Positions 22,756 to 31,671 of a stretch of DNA of 64,000 bases are shown in pieces. Both the position numbers and the translations under genes were made by a program. The first letter of the stretch is position 1. Every line of letters begins with the position of its first letter. The stretch is from Pseudopyrenochaeta lycopersici (lineage: Eukaryota > Ascomycota > Dothideomycetes > Pleosporales > Pseudopyrenochaetaceae). Location of the stretch: NCBI GenBank assembly GCA_003313425.1, contig NHZP01000028.1, positions 248,001 to 312,000 of the forward strand, given 5' to 3'. The notes under the pieces are model-generated. The model did not search any database. It saw nothing but the letters and a program-made list of their open reading frames with translations, and was not told the DNA's origin.

Positions 22756-23394
22756 CTCCTGAGCTATCTTGAGCTTGTATAGCTGAGCAGCCTTCTTGAG
22801 CTCAGCTGACTCGGCTTTTTGGAGTTGTAGTTGCTCCTCCCCACCCTCCTTCACTGACCAGCGGATGTGTTGAATGATTTTGATGGATACCAACAAGAAG
22901 AGAGATCCCGACGAGTTTGAGGACTAGAAGCGACTAGTAGAGATTTCAGACCGGTGTTTTTGAGATTTTGTAGCATACATATCTAGCGAGACGGGATAGT
23001 CACCGAACCAAGTAGAGAACGGAAAGCCCACGATCTGCTACGGTTCAAAAGGTACTTCTCAGTCAAAGCCGAAGCCAACAACCCCTATGGCCGGAGCGGG
23101 TCGGCCATCCTGCTACGGATGGCGACATCAAGAGTCAAATCACCTTCAATGTTGTTCGAATCCTCTTCTAAACGCGCTTACTCAACCACGTGATGCTGAA
23201 CCCTGGTAGCTCAGCCACTCTCCAGCCGCCTGCCCGCCATCGTTCTCAACTCGCTCCTTTTGAGCGCTCTTCACAACATGTGCCAACTATTAAATTGCAA
23301 TTTTTGCCCGCTTCATCCCCGCTTGTGATGCTTGCTAGGTGGTTGTTGTTGTCACTACCTTAAGTTAGTAAAGCAGACAAGTGCTAGTTCAGCA
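22756..23394. other. Intergenic region
   Basis: No gene recognised between the LTR and the F-box pseudogene. Confidence 0.35.
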
Positions 23395-23728
23395 ATGCCA
23401 CTGCTTGATCTACCGAATGAGTTGCTTCGAAATATATCAGAATACCTAGACTCCGAGAGAGATATCAACGCCTTTGCACAAGCCAATCGCCGCTTTTACC
23501 GACTGCTAAATAGCTACCTCTACCGTTATAACGTACAACAAATCTGGAAGCTTAGCACTATTGTGGGCTGCCCGACATGGCCAAGAGGCGACGGCTCAAA
23601 AGTTGCTAGAAGAAAGAGCCAATGTCCAAGTCATAAGTGGCAACAATTGGACATCGCTGTTGTTCTCGGTAGATCAGAGGCACGAGCAGATTGTGAAGCT
23701 GCTGCTGGGCATTTATAGCTGTGAGTAG
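23395..23728 (+). pseudogene. F-box/ankyrin-repeat gene remnant
   Basis: Residues from the ATG at 23395 form an F-box: LLDLPNELLRNISEYLDSER, then INAFAQANRRFYRLLN and YLYRYNVQQ. The following frame (from about 23555) gives ankyrin-repeat sequence, ALLWAARHGQEATAQKLLEE then NNWTSLLFSVDQRHEQIVKL, ending at TAG 23726-23728. F-box and ankyrin repeats are thus in frames one base apart. In fungi such F-box/ankyrin proteins are substrate adaptors of SCF ubiquitin ligases. Here a single-base shift and early truncation after about two ankyrin repeats make function unlikely. An intron cannot explain the overlap. Confidence 0.7.
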
Positions 23729-23875
23729 TACTCTTGCCGTGCGCTTCCTGTAGATAAGCTGGCCATGGCGCTCAACAGAAGAAAATACACAGCACTGCAT
23801 TTGATCATTCCACTCGAACGTATATTCCCCGTACACAAAGGTGCGACACTATGTGTTCTCTAGCTGCGGCTGCTT

Positions 23876-25402
23876 CTACAGCTTCGTCGGCATATCACCA
23901 ATACCTTCCAACCCACAATATTTGGCGGCCTCACGACCCGCGATGCGGCCGAATATCACCGTCTCGGCGAAGTTCGTACTGCTTTGGTATGCATGTCCCC
24001 ATATACTTCCACACTCACCGGCTCCATACAAACCTTTGATAATTTCCCCATCTGGATTCAGGATCTCTGCCTTTTCATTGCGTTGCGGGCCGCCTTGGGT
24101 ATTGTAAAGCAAGGGCGTTAATTGCATTGCATAGAACGGTGCATGAATAGGCGATAGTGACCGGGGATCCCGACCGAAAGGATCAGGACGTTTGCTACTA
24201 CAACTGTCGTTATACTCGTTGATCGTCTTAGAGAGCGAGTCCTGCTCCAAATTCAACGCCCGCGTTAGTTCTTCCAACGATCTAGCCTTACGAATCCAGC
24301 CCCTCTTAAGTTCTTCTTCACTGTGCTTGCTCCAGCGATACCCATCTACGACGACCTTTTGCGAGAAAATCTCCAGAACCAGGCTTTCGTTCCGCTCGAT
24401 GTTCTTCTGATCCATGATCAACCACATAGGATCGTTAACAAAGGTACCGAACTCTGGATCGATAGCTGCGGTGTCGCTGTGGCCACGGTGACTTTCAAGT
24501 TTCGTCTCGTTGGTGAAGCGCCTGCCATTCTTGTTGACGAAGATAAAGCCGGGGTCGCGCACTGCTAAAGCGAAGCCGCATTGTTCACCTGGTGGAAGGA
24601 AGCCGAGCACAGATGCTTCTGCGCTGTGATGCCAAAGTTCTGCACCAACTTTGCGAGCAAGACGCATACCGTCTCCCAGGTTGTTTGGAGATCCGAGTAG
24701 GCCGATATTGCGAGGACCCAGGAGATCGCGCCTCATATCGAGGTTGTTTTCGAAACCACCGCAAGCTATTATCACAACGGATGCTGTGATCTTCTTTCCA
24801 TTGTCTAGGATAACGCCAGTGACCTTGTCCCTTTCCCAATCTTTGTCGATGCTCTGCACTTTGGTACTCGTGCGAATCGTAACATTAGGATGATCAGTCA
24901 AATGGAAGTCCAGCAGTTCCCATATACGGCGCCCTGCAGTAGACGCAGGGCAGCGTTCCGTCTGCTTAACGTGATAGACCTTCAGGTCCAAGCCCTGTGC
25001 CATTTCGAGCTTCGGAAACGTCAAAGCAGGAATATGATAGGTCCACATACGCTGGAACTTATTTTCTTCGAATTCTCCGCCTAGGCTACGAATCCACTCA
25101 AACATCTCGTACTCTCCTTCGACGAATGCATTGATTACGGCTAGAGGTGTGGTGCCTTGTACCACCTGTTCAAGATATTGGGCGAATTGCTTTCCGTCTG
25201 TCTTTTTTTTCTTGCCGTAATCGGTAGGAACGGTCATGTTCGCAGATGAGACGAAGGAGTTCCCGCCTCCTCGCTCGGCTTTCTCGATGATAAGAACTCG
25301 CGCACCTAGATGCGCAGCTTGTAAAGCCGCATTGGCCCCTGCGCTTCCGTAGCCAAGAACGACGATGTCGTAGTCTTGTTTTGAATGTGGTTTGTCTGCC
25401 AT
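23876..25402 (-). CDS. FAD-dependent dehydrogenase (fumarate reductase/3-ketosteroid dehydrogenase-like)
   Basis: 508 residues if translation starts at MADKPHSKQDYD (25402, context GCCATGG). The FAD_binding_2 fold is complete. The dinucleotide motif is VVLGYGSAGANAALQAAHLG, followed about 20 residues on by IIEKAERGGGNSF. The middle holds a strand ITASVVIIACGGFENN, and the C-terminal flavin-contact motif is GLYGAGECGSIWGHAYQSST followed by the GRIAGREAA helix. Relatives reduce or desaturate fumarate-like or steroid-like substrates; the substrate cannot be assigned. The frame has no stop upstream: it continues through 33 linker residues into the last exon of the caleosin gene. It could therefore be the C-terminal half of an 803-residue fusion, or a separate gene starting at 25402. 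Confidence 0.85.
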   Translation of the reverse strand: MADKPHSKQDYDIVVLGYGSAGANAALQAAHLGARVLIIEKAERGGGNSFVSSANMTVPTDYGKKKKTDGKQFAQYLEQVVQGTTPLAVINAFVEGEYEMFEWIRSLGGEFEENKFQRMWTYHIPALTFPKLEMAQGLDLKVYHVKQTERCPASTAGRRIWELLDFHLTDHPNVTIRTSTKVQSIDKDWERDKVTGVILDNGKKITASVVIIACGGFENNLDMRRDLLGPRNIGLLGSPNNLGDGMRLARKVGAELWHHSAEASVLGFLPPGEQCGFALAVRDPGFIFVNKNGRRFTNETKLESHRGHSDTAAIDPEFGTFVNDPMWLIMDQKNIERNESLVLEIFSQKVVVDGYRWSKHSEEELKRGWIRKARSLEELTRALNLEQDSLSKTINEYNDSCSSKRPDPFGRDPRSLSPIHAPFYAMQLTPLLYNTQGGPQRNEKAEILNPDGEIIKGLYGAGECGSIWGHAYQSSTNFAETVIFGRIAGREAAKYCGLEGIGDMPTKL

Positions 25403-26340
25403 GGCCTTGACGGAGCTTGAGCAAGTTCGAGTTAGACAGCGGATCTCTGGGGATCGACTCAAAATACTCTCACGTGGCGACCTATCATCCTGGCTCGCTC
25501 GTCTCGCCGCAAGAGTATAGAAAATGCTGCCGTCGTAGATTCCTCGGATATCCTCCTTCATCATCCGTCCATCTTCAGGCCAGAGCATTAGATACGTAGC
25601 AATCCCTACAGCTGTCAGCAAAGCCCCCGAACTCGTATTTACAAACATAGCAACTCACACTCGAAGAACGCCCCACCCCAACCAATCGGGTCCGCAATGC
25701 ATCTCTGCCCTCTAAGCACATTACTCACATCCCAAATCGTCAAATAATCCCTCCCTTCCGCATACTTGGAGAATATATCCTCAAAATTCTGCGGCACAAA
25801 GCGTCCTTCCGTATCATACGTGCCGGTATCACTCCCATGCTTGTCCTTGTGAACACTCTTGATGAAGACACGGAAGAATGGATCAGGTAGCCACCCAGGG
25901 CACGTAGGGTAAGAGAAATTGGAGTGGATGACAAAGACTGCGACAAGGGAGAGGAAGATTCCGAAACCGAGTCGGCGGAAGCCTATGAATGTGTCTTGCG
26001 GCCAGATTATTCCGTCCCAGTCACGGTCGAAGAAGTCGCAGTGTTGTTGCAAAACGGTTTGGTTAGAGTGTTTCTCGGCCCAGCCGTGTGCTGTGGTGCC
26101 TTGAGGGGATTCTGCTGACGGAGCGATATTCGCACGGGCAGTGCCTGGTGCTGTCAGCCAAACGAGCTCAAGGATCGTGTGATGGATCAAACCTGCGCGA
26201 GGCAGCCTCGAGCCTTTCGTGTTCATGAAGGGCTTGCGCTTCTCGGTGATAGGTACATTGCGAATTGACAGTTCCATGACGTCTTCAGGGATCGGCTCTG
26301 TGTTTGTGAAGCGTTTGGAGTGGCATGTAGTTTCGGCCAT
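25403..26340 (-). CDS. Caleosin (Ca2+-binding heme peroxygenase), in frame with the flavoprotein
   Basis: Caleosins bind lipid bodies/ER and use hydroperoxides to oxygenate fatty acids. Exon 1 is 26340-25659. A 53-bp intron (25658-25606, phase 1) restores GAFFEW, and exon 2 continues ATYLMLWPEDGRMMKEDIRG then YDGSIFYTLAAR, the caleosin C-terminus. Visible motifs are the heme His in LQQHCDFFDRD, one EF-hand (DRDWDGIIWPQDTF), a membrane segment GFGIFLSLVAVFVI ending in the second conserved His (IHSNFSY), and a proline knot YPTCPGWLPDPFF. The ATG at 26340 gives the family's usual N-terminus. No stop occurs after the caleosin domain; 33 polar residues lead into the flavoprotein at 25402. Total coding length of the joined frame is 2,412 nt, exactly divisible by three. 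Confidence 0.85.
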
Positions 26341-27005
26341 ATGGTCTAAATTGATCCAAAAAGGAACGGCGCTAGTGTAGATGAATGAAGAGTTATTAAT
26401 GGCGTGCGTAAACTCTGTCTATTTACTTTTCGTGATCACTTCCACATGAAAGGTTTGCATTCATTTCCTCACAATGACGCCACACTAGCTCGACCACCCT
26501 CCTTCATTGTCACAGCCAAATGTCATCGAGCCAAACATTCGGCGGCTCCTTACGCCCCAACTCTGCGGTGTGTTCGCTCCTTTGATGGAATCACGATTGA
26601 GATACCGCATACGCCAATTAGATCACATCATTCTATCGTAACAGAGCAAGGGCATATACAGTATCCGCCTATGACAGTACGAGGGGGACTTCATTTAAAC
26701 TCCACCTCCTCAACTTTGGGCGATATCTTTCTAAATTTGTAACGCCAGCTGATGGATGCTGCCATCTCCATGGAATATTTGCCACGTCTCTCCATCCATC
26801 ACCTGGGGTGCTAATGAGCCTCTTGCATGTGTACAATTTGTACAGCTTTCATTACGATAATATGACGTCAAATCCGGCTCTAAACGTATATAGAGCTCGC
26901 TAGTTACCATATTTTATGACTGCAGTTGTCGACACAAGTCATTATTTGTAATCCATCACCTGGTTGGCTGTCCATCTCAATTGAGACCACTTAAACATCG
27001 TCACG
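26341..27005. other. Divergent intergenic region between caleosin and small repeat protein
   Basis: Contains the promoters of the minus-strand caleosin and plus-strand small protein genes. No other gene seen. Confidence 0.4.
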
Positions 27006-27290
27006 ATGCAGAAGACTCAAGAAACAATGCACAAAATTGCTCATCCAACTGAGCACACGAAACAGCACGCCGGACCTCACGAATCTCAGACCGCCAATCG
27101 GCTCGATCCACGCGTCGACAGCGACCGCGATAACTCCAGCAATCTTGGTGCACGCGATGCCAAGCCCCCAACCAGCAAAATCCATACCGGCCCTCACGAC
27201 ACCGCGACCGGAAATATACTCGATCCTCGTGTCGATAGCGACCGTGATCATTCCAGCAATCTTGGTGTCCGGAACGCTACCAGTACCTAA
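27006..27290 (+). CDS. Small hydrophilic two-repeat protein, 94 aa, function unknown
   Basis: The frame encodes two tandem repeats of about 38 residues. Each has a GPH segment, then LDPRVDSDRD(N/H)SSNLG. It is very hydrophilic and His/Asp-rich, with no signal peptide or membrane segment. Short fungal proteins with repeats of the DPRVDSD type are widespread and uncharacterised. The antisense frame is also long and repetitive, but only because the DNA is repeated. No introns needed. I cannot assign a function. Confidence 0.6.
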   Translation: MQKTQETMHKIAHPTEHTKQHAGPHESQTANRLDPRVDSDRDNSSNLGARDAKPPTSKIHTGPHDTATGNILDPRVDSDRDHSSNLGVRNATST

Positions 27291-28010
27291 GGCGCCAATG
27301 TACCTCAGGTGCGGATACAAACTCCATGACCTAAGTCCGCGGAAGGAGGTCCCTAAGAGCGTTTCTTTTGTTGGGGACGTTTTATGTATCCAAGTATCAT
27401 ACGCTGCGAGCCGGCAGTTAGATCATAGTTGAGACATATGCAACAGCTATGCGATATAACAGATGGCGATTTGTTATGTAGAGAATATACGGTAGTGGTG
27501 AATGGAACCGATATTGGCCTAACACGTTTTGAAAAAGAGCACTGCCTCTCCTAGCACTTTTATAATCCCAAGCCTCACAACCAGACCTGCGCCATAGGAG
27601 CTCAGATCCTTTACAAATGTAAATTCTGTATACCATCCAGAAAGTGACTCCGATTCATGCGTGAATTAGTGATTTCTACCGCCGTGAAGCGCACCGATGG
27701 CCATGAAATCTCTCGCATCAGTCTTACTCCATGCTCCAGAAGTGTTGTCAACCTTGGCGGCTAAGAATGGTTTGGGACGTTGTAGTTCGGTTTATGAGTC
27801 AAGGCGTCGGGGTGGGAGTGGCATATCGCCATTATAATGCAATCATTACGCTACACAACGAGCAACGGACGCTAGCGGATGCGGATATGACGTCATATAA
27901 TGCTAGACCACTCCAACAGCAAGTCATATCCACAAAGAGCAATGGCTAGCCTGTTTTAGATGACTCCCCACCTGTACCCGGTTCCGATGAACGATTGTAA
28001 TCGTCGCCGT
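27291..28010. other. Intergenic flank of the palindromic hAT pair
   Basis: No gene seen. It ends at the target-site copy 28011-28018. Confidence 0.35.
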
Positions 28011-28203
28011 GCTGTATATAGGGTTCGGATTCATTTTAAAATGCCTCATAAGACTAAGCCAAATGAGGTATCATAAATTCATCATTTTTTACATGTGAGC
28101 TCATAATTAAAATGATGACTAAAAGATGCACCTCTGTAATCTCGCTACAGCACTATTAACGTGTTCCACAAGCCAGGCGATCATACAAGCGAGGCGATCA
28201 GCC

Positions 28204-31200
28204 CAGACCTGGACATCGTTCGTCTAAACGATCAGTAAACGATGATCGATCGTTCGGCGAACGATCGTCGTTCGGCTATCGTTAGCTTTGTTATTGTTCT
28301 TGTTTACAGACGCGTCGCAAAAGCGGGGAAGCGGAGAAGTCAACAGATGAGATCATGAACGCGTTAATACAGTTTTACTGTAAATTCGTTCCATTTCTCT
28401 TGTTACTCCTTTATCGACTGCCAGCATGAGCTTAAAGAATCGTCGAAAGCGATTAGCTACTCATCTTGACGACACTGGACCGCAACAACGTCGTAGTAAA
28501 CGATTATCGCAGCTTATTATCCAGGATGAGGACTCTCCTATCCAGCAAAGGTTTGATCTTAACGATACTAACGACGACGAGCTTTCAGAAGTTATCGCAG
28601 ATCCCTCTATACGTACTGAGTTACAGCGTACCAACGATGACTCAATCTGGCTACCAGAAAGTCAGGGTGACGAGCCAGCCACTGCTCTAAAGTTTGACTA
28701 CAGTTGGGTTGATTGGGAGCGTATCTCAAGCTTTGCAACGCCTCTTAGTGATGTTAAAGTCACCCAGTGGGTGTGGAAATATGGGGTTCCTATAGAGCAG
28801 AAAGATCGAATGACTAAGGCGAGATTCTGGTTGTGCAAGCCGTGTTACCTAAACGGGAAGGAGATTACCTACAACGTAACGAGAGGTGTCCAAAGCGTGC
28901 GCAAGCACATGGCTCAGCACCACCCAAAGCTTGCAGAAGACGAGAGCCTAGAGGACTTTAAGCTTGCTAACTGGTTTCGTTCGTGTGGCCTTGACCCATC
29001 TCGAAGCGATCACCAACGCATTATTGCTCGATTACTCCGAAATACCGACTTCGAGAGGATTAACCAAGCTCTAAGGAGGTGGGTGGTGAGGCGTAGGATC
29101 CCATTTCAGCGTGTTGATGACCCTGAATTCCTCGAATTTCTGGCCACGTTGCAACCACTAGTTCAAACCCCAAGGGCTATAAACAATAGGTGTACGATTG
29201 CCCGGCGAGTGCTTGAAGATCTAAAATACCATCAGCGTGAGATAATACAGCTTTTGCAGCAAGCTCCAGGCATGATCCACCTCGCATTCGACTTGTGGAC
29301 GTCACCAAACTTACATGCAGTTAATGGAGTAGTTGCTCACTTCGCTAACTGTGAGGGCACCAACTGTAAGCTTCTACTAGGCCTCTCACCGTTTTACGAC
29401 TCTCACGAGGGCGTTAATATCGCCCAGGACGTATATCGAATTGCCAAGACATATGGAATTGTGGGCAAGCTTGGCTACTTTGTCCTTGACAATGCTAGGA
29501 ACAACGATACAGCTATTGACGCGTTGGCAAAGCTTCTTAACGTTCCAGAGGCTCCATGGGCTCACCAGCGGCGATTACGTTGTATGGGCCATGTCATCAA
29601 CTTGGTAGCGAGATCCCTCTTGTTTGGTGATCGAAAGGATATATATGAGGCCGAGAACCAGCTACTAAAGGATTCTCGCGATGAAGTAATGCTCTGGCAG
29701 TGCCAAGGACCTGTTGGAAAGATTCACAATGTTGTAAAATGGGTGCGTAAGAGCCCTCAGAGGCACGAGAGATGGCTGAAAGTTTGTGAGCGTGAGCGCA
29801 AGAAAAAGCTTATAAAGCCTTACCGCTTAGAGCTTGTACAGGACCAGCAGACGCGGTGGAACAGCACTTATCTTATGATTGATCGCGCAGTGGAACTTAT
29901 GGCTGAGGTTGACACATTCACCAACGACGAGAGCAACCGCTACTCTATAGCAGTTAGCAGCGGCAAGCGCGTTCAAAAAGGCAAAGACTCACTGTCGTTG
30001 TGGGTATTTAAAAATCGCTTCACACACGAAGATTGGGGCGTACTGCAAACTTTTCAAGGCCTCCTCCAGCCACTCTTTGAAGCAACAATGGCTCTGCAAG
30101 GCGACGCCAGCGCTGGCGATTTTGTAGGAGTTGGCTACGTCTTACCTACGCTTGAATGTATCCTCAGTCGTCTTGAGGATGCTAAGGCTGAGTACGCTGG
30201 TCGCGATACGAGGATACACGCATTGCTCGAACATGGATGGGCGAAGGCAGATGAGTACTATTGCCTTATGGATCGCTCACCAGCACTGGCAGCCGCCATT
30301 GTACTCGACCCACGCCGCAAGTGGCACTTTATTAACCGGCAATGGAAGCAGCAAGCAGGTAGAGCTTGGCTAAAGACTGCGAAGCAATCAGTGAGAGATC
30401 TGTGGCAGCGCGAGTATAAAGACTTGCCAGGCGAACTTGAAGCCACATCAACAAGATTACTAAGTAAAAAGCCACCTATATTGGGCGCACTAAGAACCTA
30501 CCTCGCCGCTGCAATTGATGAGGATGATCCTATTGTTGCTACGACTGCAGATGAGTACGATGAGTGGATAAGTAAGCCGCGAGTACGCAGTGTTAATCCT
30601 ATCAAGTACTGGCATTCCGCTGAGGTTCGTGGCCGTTATCCTCGCCTCGCCCGAATGGCGATTGATATCCTCTCTATCCCACCTATGAGCGACGAGCCAG
30701 AGAGGGTCTTCTCCCTTGCTGGTATCCTCCTTGATAAGCGGCGTCAAAGTATGAGTGTAGAGGTAATGGAGGCAAGCGAACTGCTTGCAAACTGGGATGC
30801 GCAAGGGCTTATTACACTAGGGTCGCCAGCAGGCTTAGGCAACGATAAGAGCAACCGCGAAGTGGAGGATGAGGAGGGTAGCGAGCAGCTGACACCGAGT
30901 GCGACGCAGCTGAGCTTCTCGAATACTTCGGCAGTAGGGGAGCTGGCTAATAGCCGTTTCTCAACACTAGAACTGTAGCGACAGTTAGCAGCGATTGCGA
31001 GCTCTAATTTTTCTTTCAAATAAACCAAGCAATTTTTATATACAGGCGTTAGTAGGATAGGAAATCCTATTTAAGAGAGCTTGGCTTAATAATATATAGT
31101 ATAGCCTGTGCGCTGCCTATACAACTTTCCTAAAACAGGAATTAGGAATAGCTAAGATTTACGAGATTTTCACAGTTTATATAGTAAATACCTAGTCAAT

Positions 31201-31294
31201 AGAATAAGAACCACTTCTTGGCCATAAACGTCGTTCGGACGATGAACGATCGTTCAAAACGATCGTTCGGGGAAACGAACGATGTCCAGGTCTG
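28204..31294 (+). mobile_element. hAT-A element inside the MITE (left copy)
   Basis: 3,091 bp, 20-bp perfect terminal inverted repeats starting CAGACCTGGACATCG, flanked by the 8-bp duplication GATCAGCC (28196-28203, 31295-31302). Complete transposase gene inside. Confidence 0.93.
28426..30978 (+). CDS. hAT-A transposase, 850 aa (left copy)
   Basis: Intact single-exon hAT-superfamily transposase. A BED-type zinc finger lies at residues 137-166 (Cys137, Cys140, His161, His165/166). The catalytic region includes HLAFDLWTSPNLHAVNG and FVLDNARNNDTAIDAL, followed by CMGHVINLVARSLLFG. The C-terminal dimerisation block is INPIKYWH-like (VNPIKYWHSAEVRGRYPRLA) with SIPPMSDEPERVFSLAG. The first 90 residues are polar. 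Length and motif set are those of active elements. It can plausibly mobilise hAT-A; its ends differ from those of hAT-C, so it need not mobilise the composite. Confidence 0.93.
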   Translation: MSLKNRRKRLATHLDDTGPQQRRSKRLSQLIIQDEDSPIQQRFDLNDTNDDELSEVIADPSIRTELQRTNDDSIWLPESQGDEPATALKFDYSWVDWERISSFATPLSDVKVTQWVWKYGVPIEQKDRMTKARFWLCKPCYLNGKEITYNVTRGVQSVRKHMAQHHPKLAEDESLEDFKLANWFRSCGLDPSRSDHQRIIARLLRNTDFERINQALRRWVVRRRIPFQRVDDPEFLEFLATLQPLVQTPRAINNRCTIARRVLEDLKYHQREIIQLLQQAPGMIHLAFDLWTSPNLHAVNGVVAHFANCEGTNCKLLLGLSPFYDSHEGVNIAQDVYRIAKTYGIVGKLGYFVLDNARNNDTAIDALAKLLNVPEAPWAHQRRLRCMGHVINLVARSLLFGDRKDIYEAENQLLKDSRDEVMLWQCQGPVGKIHNVVKWVRKSPQRHERWLKVCERERKKKLIKPYRLELVQDQQTRWNSTYLMIDRAVELMAEVDTFTNDESNRYSIAVSSGKRVQKGKDSLSLWVFKNRFTHEDWGVLQTFQGLLQPLFEATMALQGDASAGDFVGVGYVLPTLECILSRLEDAKAEYAGRDTRIHALLEHGWAKADEYYCLMDRSPALAAAIVLDPRRKWHFINRQWKQQAGRAWLKTAKQSVRDLWQREYKDLPGELEATSTRLLSKKPPILGALRTYLAAAIDEDDPIVATTADEYDEWISKPRVRSVNPIKYWHSAEVRGRYPRLARMAIDILSIPPMSDEPERVFSLAGILLDKRRQSMSVEVMEASELLANWDAQGLITLGSPAGLGNDKSNREVEDEEGSEQLTPSATQLSFSNTSAVGELANSRFSTLEL

Positions 31295-31671
31295 GATCAG
31301 CCCGATTCTCACCCAAACCTATACATTGTATCTCTACAACGACTCAATGGTGTATTACGAAAGTGTACAAAGACGTTTGAATACTTTTTTACAACCTCTA
31401 TTTGGAGTATAAGAGTAGTAAGTCTAGCGGTTCTTGAGAAATCGAGTTTTGGCCCCCAAATTCGAGCCGAACTACAAGATCTCAAGAATTATCAGTTCTA
31501 CTAAGCTGAAACTCGAGAAAGGATCTCCAGGCACATAAGAAACACTAAGTTCGAAGCCATAGGAAATCCTGTTGAGTCGTTGTAGAGATACAATGTATAG
31601 GTTTGGGTGAGAATCGGGCTGATCGCCTCGCTTGTATGATCGCCTGGCTTGTGGAACACGTTAGTGTTGTA

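Larger units (their letters stand above)
28159..31661. mobile_element. Pogo-type MITE inside hAT-C, interrupted by hAT-A (left copy)
   Basis: Flanked by TA (28157-28158, 31662-31663). The ends are inverted repeats of about 90 bp with cap ACGTGTTCCAC and two 17-bp units AAGCCAGGCGATCATAC and AAGCGAGGCGATCAGCC. Without hAT-A and its 8-bp duplication it is about 404 bp and noncoding. Confidence 0.88.

Noticed and set aside
26991..27320. Hydrophobic 109-codon minus-strand frame
   Set aside because: It is the antisense of the repeat protein at 27006-27290; its apparent repeats follow from the repeated DNA.
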